Assembly: GCA_002308275.1 (NCBI GenBank)
Contig: DBWF01000006.1
Span: 33,464 to 44,591 of the forward strand
Reading direction: 5' to 3'
Length of the DNA stretch: 11,128 nt
Source of the DNA: Caryophanales bacterium UBA1245
Lineage (GTDB): Bacteria; Bacillota_I; Bacilli_A; ML615J-28; CAG-313
The notes under the pieces were generated by a model. That model did not search any database. It saw nothing but the letters and a program-made list of their open reading frames with translations, and was not told where the DNA came from. The translations under genes and the position numbers were made by a program. The first letter of the stretch is position 1; each line of letters begins with the position of its first letter. This document shows positions 1 through 6,476 of the stretch, in pieces.

Positions 1-593
1 GCTTCCGCAAGTGCTGTTTCTGATGAAGGTGACCAATAAACAGGTTTTAAACCTTTATAGATTAAACCTTTTTCCGCCATCTTAGCAAAAATTCTAATTT
101 GTTCAGCTTCAAAAGACTTTTCTAAAGTTAGATATGGATGATCCCAATCACCTAAAACGCCTAAGCGTTTGAAACCAGCCTTTTGAATTTCTACTTGTTT
201 GCGAGCATATTCCTCACAAAGCTTTCTAAATTCACTAACCGGCATTGCTTTACGATTAACCTTTTGATCCTTCGTTAAAGCTGTTTCGATTGGTAGACCG
301 TGCGTATCCCATCCTGGTTGATATGGCGCATAGAAGCCACACATTGTCTTATAACGAATCACGAAATCCTTTAAGCACTTATTTAAAGCATGACCAACAT
401 GGATTTTACCATTAGCATAAGGTGGACCATCATGTAAATAGAAGGCTTCATGTCCTTCATTTTGTTTTAACGCTTTTTCATAGATTTGATTTTGTTCCCA
501 TTGTTCTTGAATGCCAGGTTCTTTTTTACCTAAGTCACCACGCATTGGGAACTCAGTTTGCATCATCAATAATGTATCTTTATAATTTTTCAT
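1..593 (-). CDS. ileS: Isoleucine-tRNA ligase, N-terminal part (gene continues past the left edge)
   Basis: This class I aminoacyl-tRNA synthetase charges tRNA-Ile in the cytoplasm. About 197 residues are visible from the start codon; the rest of the usual ~900 lies outside the window. The translation starts MKNYKDTLLM and holds the class I signature: DGPPYANG at residues 55-62 followed by HVGH (65-68, the HIGH motif) and ALNK. Farther on it reads PGWDTHGLPIE, the IleS-type motif next to the active site, and GDWDHPYLT at the start of the editing-domain side. The start is ATG at 593. Its ribosome site AGGAG (599-603) overlaps the TAG stop of the sepF-like gene, so translation is probably coupled to that gene. 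There is no room for a T-box leader directly upstream. Identity is secure from motifs; the C-terminal zinc domain and KMSKS loop cannot be checked. Confidence 0.97.
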   Translation of the reverse strand, partial: MKNYKDTLLMMQTEFPMRGDLGKKEPGIQEQWEQNQIYEKALKQNEGHEAFYLHDGPPYANGKIHVGHALNKCLKDFVIRYKTMCGFYAPYQPGWDTHGLPIETALTKDQKVNRKAMPVSEFRKLCEEYARKQVEIQKAGFKRLGVLGDWDHPYLTLEKSFEAEQIRIFAKMAEKGLIYKGLKPVYWSPSSETALAE

Positions 594-601
594 CTTGACT
601 C

Positions 602-910
602 CTATAATTCGCGTTCTTTAACAAATTGACGCAAAGATCCATCTTCAAAATTCTTAGCAGAAGCAAATAGAATCGTTTTTTGATCTGTAAAGTATGTTGC
701 ACCATCCATAGCATAGACAACACCCGATAAGAAACCAATCATGCGGTTGCTTGCTTCCACATCCATAAGTTCAAAACTCAATAATAATGGTTTACCACTC
801 TTTAGTAGATTTGCAAGATCTAATAATTGATTTTCTGATTGCACGATTACTCTTTCTAATAATTGGAAAGATGATAATGGGCTCTTGAATTGATCTTCTT
901 TTTTACGCAT
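602..910 (-). CDS. sepF: SepF-like cell division protein, short form
   Basis: SepF binds FtsZ and tethers it to the membrane in Gram-positive bacteria. This 102-residue protein matches the SepF core: a segment LANLLKSGKPLLLSFELMD (about 32-50), followed by a helix and FLSGVVYAMDG (60-70), the family's hallmark (FLSGTVYAIGG-like), and then a strand with TILFASAKNF. The family is usually about 150 residues, with an N-terminal amphipathic membrane-binding helix and a linker. Here only about 20 residues precede the core, and they are charged and polar (MRKKEDQFKSPLSS), so the usual anchor is not evident. The start is firm: GGAGG at 916-920 lies 5 bases before the ATG, and the yggS stop is 10 bases upstream. 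It sits between yggS and ileS, the normal Firmicutes place for sepF. The family call is good; membrane tethering by this copy is doubtful. Confidence 0.85.
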   Translation of the reverse strand: MRKKEDQFKSPLSSFQLLERVIVQSENQLLDLANLLKSGKPLLLSFELMDVEASNRMIGFLSGVVYAMDGATYFTDQKTILFASAKNFEDGSLRQFVKEREL

Positions 911-920
911 ATTAGCCTCC

Positions 921-1568
921 CTAGTTAAACAAAATACGACCTAAACGAACCATCGTTGCTCCATTTTTTGCGGCGATCAAATAGTCATTACTCATTCCCA
1001 TTGATAGCTCAGTACAAGGAGCATAAGGTAGGTTCAAAGCTTGTACTTCTTCTTGTAATTTCTTCATGGTTGAAAAATAACCTTCTAATAAATCCTCATA
1101 GAAAGTAAGCTTCGTGATGGTCATTAAACCAACGACTTCAATATTTGGATACTTTGCTAATGACTTAATAAATGAAGTTACTTTTGATTCATCAATACCC
1201 GATTTATTAGGATCATTCGAAACATTAACTTGGACAAAACATTTAAGCGGTTCTTTTCTTCTTTTATTGATTTCACTAGCAAGTGATAAACTATCTAATG
1301 AATGTAAGTAATCAATCTTATCAATAATAAGTCTAACCTTTCTAGCTTGCAACACCCCAAAGAAATGCCATGTCACATTTTCATCTTTTAATGCTTCATA
1401 CTTTTCTAAAAAAGCATCAGATCGGTTTTCACCTAAATCGGTAATTCCGGCATCAATTAACTCTTTAGCAACGCTCGCATCAACATATTTGGTTGCGGCG
1501 ACAATTTTAATATTTGGATATTCAGCAAGGCTCTTTTGAACCATTTGAACATTCTCTTTAATACTCAT
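921..1568 (-). CDS. yggS: YggS/YlmE/PROSC-family pyridoxal-phosphate homeostasis protein
   Basis: This single-domain TIM-barrel protein binds PLP and helps keep vitamin B6 and amino-acid pools in balance; no enzyme reaction is established for the family. The PLP lysine is K27 in VAATKYV. Other family motifs follow: GENRSDAFLEKY, WHFFGVLQARK, FVQVNVSNDPNKSGI, GLMTIT, LSMGMSNDYLIA and the phosphate-site segment GATMVRLGRILF at the C-terminus. The length of 215 residues is normal. I start at ATG 1568, because GAGGA (1577-1581) lies 8 bases upstream; an in-frame TTG at 1583 would place that ribosome site inside the gene. One oddity is that the well-conserved His of the GHLQ motif is Val here (residue 72). 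It is the first gene of the yggS-sepF-ileS operon, 10 bases from the next start. Confidence 0.95.
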   Translation of the reverse strand: MSIKENVQMVQKSLAEYPNIKIVAATKYVDASVAKELIDAGITDLGENRSDAFLEKYEALKDENVTWHFFGVLQARKVRLIIDKIDYLHSLDSLSLASEINKRRKEPLKCFVQVNVSNDPNKSGIDESKVTSFIKSLAKYPNIEVVGLMTITKLTFYEDLLEGYFSTMKKLQEEVQALNLPYAPCTELSMGMSNDYLIAAKNGATMVRLGRILFN

Positions 1569-1604
1569 TTTACGATTCCTCAATTTCTACTTTGTTCTTT
1601 ATTT

Positions 1605-1633
1605 ATTATAACATATTTGCTAAAAAAATACAA
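1605..1633 (-). promoter_or_regulatory. Promoter for the yggS-sepF-ileS operon
   Basis: Reading the minus strand, TATAAT (1605-1610) is preceded by TGT, giving an extended -10 (TGnTATAAT). A -35-like TTGTAT (1628-1633) lies 17 bases upstream. Only its first three bases match the consensus, which the extended -10 would compensate. The -10 lies about 37 bases before the yggS ATG. It faces away from the tRNA promoter, so the 1569-1716 gap is a divergent control region with no gene in it. Confidence 0.75.
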
Positions 1634-1676
1634 AAAAAGTAATATCTATTTTTTAACCCCAATTTTTACTATATTG

Positions 1677-1705
1677 TTGAAAAAAATAGTCGTTTATGAT
1701 ACAAT
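1677..1705 (+). promoter_or_regulatory. Promoter for tRNA-Arg and the phosphoesterase
   Basis: TTGAAA (1677-1682) and TACAAT (1700-1705) are separated by exactly 17 bases, and TGA (1697-1699) directly before the -10 makes it an extended type. This is the best sigma-A-like promoter in the window. Transcription would start near 1712, leaving only about five bases before the mature tRNA. No other promoter is visible before the phosphoesterase. Confidence 0.85.
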
Positions 1706-1716
1706 ATTTAAGAAGT

Positions 1717-1791
1717 GTGCCTATAGTTGAATGGATACAATGCAAGATTCCGATTCTTGTGATGGGGGTTCGATTCCCTCTAGGCACGCCA
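1717..1791 (+). tRNA. tRNA-Arg, anticodon CCG (reads CGG)
   Basis: The 75-nt gene folds as a full cloverleaf. The acceptor stem GTGCCTA pairs with TAGGCAC without mismatch. The D-stem GTTG pairs with CAAT around a loop containing GGA, and the anticodon stem CAAGA/TCTTG closes loop TTCCGAT with CCG at 1750-1752. A 4-base variable loop follows, then T-arm GGGGG/CCCTC with loop TTCGATT. The discriminator is G and the 3' CCA is encoded (1789-1791). A20, C35 and G73 agree with known arginine identity elements. It has its own strong promoter and no terminator after it, so it is probably cut from a longer transcript that includes the next gene. CGG should be a rare codon in a genome this AT-rich. 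Confidence 0.95.
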
Positions 1792-1811
1792 TTTTTATTT
1801 TGAGGTGGCAA

Positions 1812-2510
1812 ATGCAAAAAATTGTTATCATTAATGACATTCATGGCAATCTAACAGCGCTTCAAGCAGTGCTACCAAAAATTAACGAAATTAATCCCGA
1901 CTATATTTTTACACCTGGTGATATTGTAGGTATTGGTCCTAATTCCAATGAAGTAATTGATTGCTTAAAAACCTTACCTAACTTGTATTGTACCAAAGGC
2001 AATCACGAATGTTACTTATTAGATGGATTTTACAATCCCGCTTCCGCATTTGAAGTAGCCCATCACCAATTTATCAAAAAACAAGTTTCAATGAGTAACC
2101 GCGCTTTCTTAAAGGCGATTCCTTATGAACAACATTTCATACTAGAAGGTTTTAAAATATGTATGCTTCATTATGCAAGACTTGCTCAACACTTTACACC
2201 GATTACGAAAGAACCAAATGGTGATGATTTAGATACCTTATATCACGATATCGATGCTGATATTATCATCTATGGTCATGAGCATCAAGAATCAATCATT
2301 GAGCATCCCCGTCTTTTTATCAATGGTGGTTCTCTTGGCTGTTCTAATTATCATCCGGGTAATGCCAAAATGATTCTTCTTACTCTTGAAAATCACAAAT
2401 ACCAAATTGAAGAATTTTATATCCCCTATGATGCTAAAAAGGTCCGTGATGAAATCACTAAAATTAATTTACCGGATGGTGAATTTATCAATCGTGTCTT
2501 TATCAAATAG
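1812..2510 (+). CDS. Calcineurin-like metallophosphoesterase (YfcE/MJ0936-like phosphodiesterase family)
   Basis: This is a predicted cytoplasmic metal-dependent phosphoesterase of 232 residues. The five metal-site motifs of the family are in order: NDIHGN (D9, H11), PGDIVG (D37), KGNHE (N64, H65), MLHYA (H120) and YGHEHQ (H156, H158), followed by NGGSLGCSNY, which resembles the conserved NPGS-type segment. Relatives hydrolyse phosphodiesters or diadenosine tetraphosphate in vitro; the true substrate cannot be read from the sequence. The start is ATG 1812 with GAGGTGG at 1802-1808. An in-frame ATG at 1731 lies inside the tRNA and would add residues encoded by tRNA sequence, so it is rejected. 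The gene begins 20 bases after the tRNA CCA end and ends in TAG just before a strong hairpin. With the tRNA it is the only plus-strand unit in the window. Confidence 0.9.
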   Translation: MQKIVIINDIHGNLTALQAVLPKINEINPDYIFTPGDIVGIGPNSNEVIDCLKTLPNLYCTKGNHECYLLDGFYNPASAFEVAHHQFIKKQVSMSNRAFLKAIPYEQHFILEGFKICMLHYARLAQHFTPITKEPNGDDLDTLYHDIDADIIIYGHEHQESIIEHPRLFINGGSLGCSNYHPGNAKMILLTLENHKYQIEEFYIPYDAKKVRDEITKINLPDGEFINRVFIK

Positions 2511-2545
2511 AAAAAGAATAATCGAATTCATCGATTATTCTTTTT
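2511..2545. terminator. Bidirectional intrinsic terminator between convergent genes
   Basis: A perfect 15-bp inverted repeat (2511-2525 with 2531-2545) closes a 5-base loop, ATTCA. The left arm starts with AAAAA and the right arm ends with TTTTT, so each strand gives a hairpin followed by a U-run. It begins directly after the phosphoesterase stop and lies 6 bases beyond the stop of the amidase gene on the other strand, so it can end both transcripts. Confidence 0.9.
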
Positions 2546-2551
2546 ATTTGC

Positions 2552-5290
2552 TTATTTATCAAAAACACCATTGACAACTGAAGCTAAAACTATTTCTTCC
2601 GTTGCACTTGTTGTCTTATTAGTAAGTATTACTTTATACTGTATGCATTCTGCGAACTTAGGTTGTCTAACCCGACCATTACTACGAACGGTTGAACCAT
2701 TTAAGACTTCAAAACTAATATCGTAATTAGCAAGGGTTGTTAAGACTTCATATTCAGCTTTAACAAGTTCAATAAAGTACCACCATAATTCAAGGTCATT
2801 TTCAAGCATTGGTTGAGGACAATCTTTAGCACTATAGAAATGGTGACCAACTACTCTTGTAATGTCTAAGTCAAATTTAATCATTAAATGAGCAACCAGT
2901 TGGGCTGTTAATTGCCATGTATACCATAAGTCTGATCCTTGGTTAACGCATGATTCAATACCAACTGAGTTATTATTACCACCATGGTTACAAATCCGGC
3001 CTTCTGATACTTGGCTATAGCACCACCAAGTAGTACCCATATAATACTCGCCATCTACAATTTTAAATGATAATCCCATATCGTTAATCCAACGAGCATC
3101 AGTTACTTTTGCGGTTTGTGGATGACCGGCATCACCAGCTGGAACTGGATATGTTGTCTTCTTACCATTAATTGTAAAGAATGAGTCGCTTGAAATACCA
3201 AACACAGGGTATTGTGGATCGCCTTCGGCATACATTACACCTGTTGGAATCCATTGGAATTTAGTACCAGTTCCATCACCAGCGTGGAAGCCAACTAAAT
3301 TATCATCTAGGATATGATAAATACCATCATTACCAGTAACGTAGTGAATTGATGTATTACCACCACCATTAGCAAAGTATGAAGCATTTGCAGCACCATC
3401 AGCTGTTTTACTCATGTTACCAGTATAGTGAACAGTAATAAATTCCGTTGATGTCTTTGTGCCGCCATGATTACTACTAATGCCAGCTTGAACTGCTTCA
3501 TAAGTTGTATCAACTTTATATTCTTCAAATAGCATCTTATTTACACTACCTGTGATATCGGCATAATATGAAGGAGTACCTGCACCAATACCTAAACCAT
3601 ATTGAATATAAACATTATTTTCATTAGCTTCAATAACCTTTTGCATTTGGCTACTTACATTATTAGGTAGAACAGTTACAAAGAATTCAAATTCTTCACT
3701 ATTATCATCTAAAACAGCTTTAATGCTAGCAACACCACTAGCAACACCGGTTACAATACCATTATTAACGGTTGCAACACCCTCATTGGCACTTTCCCAG
3801 TGATATGCTTTGTTTTGTTTATCACGACCAATGTATTGAGCATTTAAAGTAATCGTTTCTCCCACTGCAACATATGAAGTACTTTCATAGCTTACTTCAA
3901 AATGACCTGGTGAATAAACAACGATTGTATAAGATTTAACTACTGAAGGAGTTAATACTGATGAAATATTTAAAGTAACCGTACCTTCTTTATAAGTTGT
4001 TAACTTACCATCCGATGAAACTGATAAAACAGATGGATCACTTGATCTAAATTTAACCCGTTTGTTACCTGCATCAGCTGGTAAAACTTCCCAAGTTAGG
4101 GTATGTGTAGCAAATCTTTCAAGTTCAGTCACGCTATTTTGAACTACGATGTCACTAACAGGTGTTAATGCAATCCATTTAGCATAAACAGTAGTATCAG
4201 CAGTAACATTAATTGAAGTGATGGCACTGCCATTAAATTCTGGATTATCATACCATCCACCAAACTTATAGTTTTGGCGATAAGGCTCATTTAATAATAC
4301 TCTTGGTTGTGAAAGATCAACATTCTTTGTTTTTTGAACAGTATTTAGATAGTAGTTCCAGAAACCATTTTGTAAATCATATTCTGAATAGTCAGCTGAA
4401 ACGTAAGTAACATTTGAATCAATCACACCGCCTCTTAAGAAGGCTCTGAATTCGTATGAAACTTGATATTTATAGTTATCATCAGCTTTATTAAAACTAT
4501 CTGCTGAGCTGCAACTAAGTAGAGCTCTTAAAGCAGGACGATTTTTAACCCCACCAACAGCAGCTAAATATTCAACTAACCAACTCCATTTTGCTTTATA
4601 TGAGCCTGAATAGAAGAATAAATGGAAGTTTGCGGCTTCCCAAGCACCAGTTGGAACAGTACCAACGGTATAACTTTTACCTGTATAACGATTATAGTCA
4701 TAAAGAAGGGCTGATACGACGCTATCGTAATCACGATATTCCCAGTTACCGCCATCTAATTCATAAGTTAAAACAGCTACTTCACAACTTGTATAAGTTG
4801 CTATATAAGTTACATTTTCATTCAATGCCGTAATCTCCTTATCCCATCCAGCAAATGTATAAACAGTTGTACCTTCTTTTGCTCTTTGTGGGTCTTCTGG
4901 TGCCGTAATTGTACTACCTTCAGCACCATGACCTTCTTTTAGAACGGTACCATCATAATCTAAAAATTGATAAGAATATCCCTTTTCATATTTAGCATGT
5001 AGTTCAATACTTGAACTAGGCATCTTTTCTAAATCAAATAAGAAATTACCATCAAACCAGCCAAGGAAAAAATATCCTTCAATTTCAGCAGGGGTTGGAT
5101 AATTAATTAAATCACCTTTATTATAATATTGTTTTTCAATTTGTTTACCATTTTGATCATAGTAAGTAATTGTTAGTTTACCTTCATTGTCATCAGGGGC
5201 AGGTTCATCGCCACCACCACCACTAAATGAACAAGCAGTTAAACTAAAGAATAATAATAAAACAATTGTCCAAAGTAAACCTTTTTTCAT
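2552..5290 (-). CDS. Modular lipoprotein with InlB B-type repeats, two bacterial Ig-like domains and a zinc N-acetylmuramoyl-L-alanine amidase domain
   Basis: This is a predicted surface lipoprotein of 912 residues that would cut the amide bond between N-acetylmuramic acid and L-Ala in peptidoglycan. The signal peptide ends in lipobox LTAC (C20), followed by a Gly/acidic linker. Next come repeats of the Listeria-Bacteroides (InlB B) type at about 39-102 and 105-167, and a third one (about 174-373) split by ~150 unassigned residues. BIG2-like domains lie at about 376-460 and 463-542, an amidase_2/PGRP-type domain at about 577-834, then a short beta-rich tail. The zinc ligands are likely H621 (ITVHYTGN), H816 and C824 in GHHFYSAKDCP. 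K822 and the ligand spacing match the T7 lysozyme arrangement, and E779 lies in SVGIES. Start ATG 5290 follows AAGGAG; an in-frame ATG at 5314 overlaps the ADH gene and would spoil the signal peptide. It is last in the operon. Whether it trims the cell's own wall or attacks other cells is not shown. Confidence 0.9.
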   Translation of the reverse strand: MKKGLLWTIVLLLFFSLTACSFSGGGGDEPAPDDNEGKLTITYYDQNGKQIEKQYYNKGDLINYPTPAEIEGYFFLGWFDGNFLFDLEKMPSSSIELHAKYEKGYSYQFLDYDGTVLKEGHGAEGSTITAPEDPQRAKEGTTVYTFAGWDKEITALNENVTYIATYTSCEVAVLTYELDGGNWEYRDYDSVVSALLYDYNRYTGKSYTVGTVPTGAWEAANFHLFFYSGSYKAKWSWLVEYLAAVGGVKNRPALRALLSCSSADSFNKADDNYKYQVSYEFRAFLRGGVIDSNVTYVSADYSEYDLQNGFWNYYLNTVQKTKNVDLSQPRVLLNEPYRQNYKFGGWYDNPEFNGSAITSINVTADTTVYAKWIALTPVSDIVVQNSVTELERFATHTLTWEVLPADAGNKRVKFRSSDPSVLSVSSDGKLTTYKEGTVTLNISSVLTPSVVKSYTIVVYSPGHFEVSYESTSYVAVGETITLNAQYIGRDKQNKAYHWESANEGVATVNNGIVTGVASGVASIKAVLDDNSEEFEFFVTVLPNNVSSQMQKVIEANENNVYIQYGLGIGAGTPSYYADITGSVNKMLFEEYKVDTTYEAVQAGISSNHGGTKTSTEFITVHYTGNMSKTADGAANASYFANGGGNTSIHYVTGNDGIYHILDDNLVGFHAGDGTGTKFQWIPTGVMYAEGDPQYPVFGISSDSFFTINGKKTTYPVPAGDAGHPQTAKVTDARWINDMGLSFKIVDGEYYMGTTWWCYSQVSEGRICNHGGNNNSVGIESCVNQGSDLWYTWQLTAQLVAHLMIKFDLDITRVVGHHFYSAKDCPQPMLENDLELWWYFIELVKAEYEVLTTLANYDISFEVLNGSTVRSNGRVRQPKFAECIQYKVILTNKTTSATEEIVLASVVNGVFDK

Positions 5291-5303
5291 TTTTAACTCC
5301 TTT

Positions 5304-6473
5304 TTAATAAGCATTTTGATAAATTTTTAAAACATCTTCATATTCTAAATCAGTAATACCTAAAACAGATGCCGTTTTATTTTGGGTTGCTGATAAAGCC
5401 AATTTAGGTAAATCTTCTTCCTTTATGCCAAACTCTCTTAAAGAATGTGGCATTTCTAAAGAAACGAAGTAAGAACGTATATATTTAATACCGTCTAGAG
5501 CATTAGCAAGTTCATCTCCGGTATCTTTGATGCCAAGGGCATTAACCGCAAAATCACTAAATAGCTTAGTATGATTTGGTATCATTTCTTCTGCCCAAAC
5601 AGGGAACAATACCGCAAGACCGGCGCCATGGGCAACACTTGGATAAAAACCGCTAACTTCATGCTCTAATTTATGAACAGTGAAGAACATTTTAATGCCA
5701 AGGCCCGTTAAACCATTATGCGATAAGCTACTAGCTAGCATAATTTGAGCTCTGGCATCATAATTAGTTGGATCATTAAAGCATACTAATCCATTGTCAA
5801 TTACTGTTTTAATTAAGCCATTAGCCATACTTCTTGTAAGTGGTGCATTATCATAAGTAAGATATCGTTCAAAAGTATGCATTAGGATATCTACTACGCC
5901 ACAAGCCGTTTGGTATTTACTAACTGAATAAGTAAGTTCAGGATTTAAGAATGCCCACTTAGGTCTAATTAAATCGCTATTGAAGCCTCTCTTTAAGTTA
6001 TTCTCAGGATTTGAAATAACACAAGAATTGCTAAGTTCTGATCCAGCCGCACTAATGGTTAAGATGCATGCTAAATCAAGTGTAGTTTTAACAATTTCTT
6101 TATGCATCGAGTATTCCCATGGGTCAACATCTGAAGTTGAAGCAACCGCGATTAGTTTTGCGGAATCAATAACTGATCCACCACCGCAAGCAACAACTGC
6201 ATCAATGCCTTTTTCTTTAACGAGAGCTACACCTTTACGGACTAAATCAATTTTTGGATTGGCTTCAACGCCACCTAATTCAAATACTTCAAGGCCAGCA
6301 TCTTTTAGCGTTGTCATTAGCCTTTCATATAAACCATTTTTGAAAATACTTCCCTTCCCATAATGGAAAAGAATACGCTTGTGACCAGCATCTTTTAATA
6401 CTTGGCCAAGTTTGGCCTCAACGCCTTTACCAAAATAGATTTTAGTTGGTGATTGAAATTCAAAATTTAACAT
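5304..6473 (-). CDS. Iron-containing (group III) alcohol dehydrogenase, butanol dehydrogenase-like
   Basis: This is a predicted cytoplasmic NAD(P)H-dependent dehydrogenase of 389 residues that interconverts aldehydes or ketones with alcohols, typically to discard reducing power in fermentation. The N-terminal FEFQSPTKIYFGKG and the GGGSVIDSAK nucleotide-binding segment (G97-K106) are typical of the BdhA/YugJ/YqhD branch. The metal ligands are likely D195 and H199 in VVDILMHTFE, H267 in FTVHKLEHE and H282 in VAHGAGLAVLFP, with H271 as the conserved nearby histidine. Spacing between the two last ligands is 15, one more than in FucO. The substrate and NADH or NADPH preference cannot be decided. 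The start ATG lies 3 bases after the cyclophilin stop, and its ribosome site (AAAGGA, 6483-6488) is inside that gene, which suggests coupled translation. The amidase gene follows after 13 bases. Confidence 0.93.
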   Translation of the reverse strand: MLNFEFQSPTKIYFGKGVEAKLGQVLKDAGHKRILFHYGKGSIFKNGLYERLMTTLKDAGLEVFELGGVEANPKIDLVRKGVALVKEKGIDAVVACGGGSVIDSAKLIAVASTSDVDPWEYSMHKEIVKTTLDLACILTISAAGSELSNSCVISNPENNLKRGFNSDLIRPKWAFLNPELTYSVSKYQTACGVVDILMHTFERYLTYDNAPLTRSMANGLIKTVIDNGLVCFNDPTNYDARAQIMLASSLSHNGLTGLGIKMFFTVHKLEHEVSGFYPSVAHGAGLAVLFPVWAEEMIPNHTKLFSDFAVNALGIKDTGDELANALDGIKYIRSYFVSLEMPHSLREFGIKEEDLPKLALSATQNKTASVLGITDLEYEDVLKIYQNAY

Positions 6474-6476
6474 CGA

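Noticed and set aside
594..601. T-box leader controlling ileS
   Set aside because: Only 8 bases separate sepF and ileS, and the region upstream of yggS shows no T-box stem or GGTGG-type bulge.
1569..1583. TTG at 1583 as the start of yggS
   Set aside because: The ribosome site GAGGA overlaps this codon and is correctly spaced for ATG 1568.
1717..1791. tRNA gene as an attachment site of an integrated element
   Set aside because: I see no second copy of the tRNA 3' end in the window and no integrase gene.
1731..1811. In-frame ATG upstream of the phosphoesterase start, which would give 27 extra residues
   Set aside because: It lies inside the tRNA-Arg gene and has no ribosome site; ATG 1812 has GAGGTGG in front and begins with the conserved domain.
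1653..1844. Minus-strand open frame across the tRNA and the promoters
   Set aside because: It covers the tRNA cloverleaf in antisense; its protein is a translation of tRNA sequence.
4591..4833. Plus-strand open frame opposite the amidase gene
   Set aside because: The opposite frame codes a clear lipoprotein repeat region; this frame has no start signal and only reflects codon bias.
5209..5222. CAC/ACC triplet repeat near the amidase N-terminus
   Set aside because: It simply encodes the short glycine linker after the lipid-anchored cysteine; too short to call a functional repeat tract.
2552..5290. UGA read as tryptophan (genetic code 4)
   Set aside because: Trp codons in this Trp-rich gene are TGG and the frames are complete under the standard code.
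5291..5314. ATG at 5314 as the start of the amidase lipoprotein
   Set aside because: It lies in the alcohol dehydrogenase gene, and the AAGGAG site and signal peptide fit ATG 5290.
5980..6363. Plus-strand open frame of 127 codons
   Set aside because: It is antisense to the dehydrogenase gene, has no ribosome site and no recognisable protein pattern.
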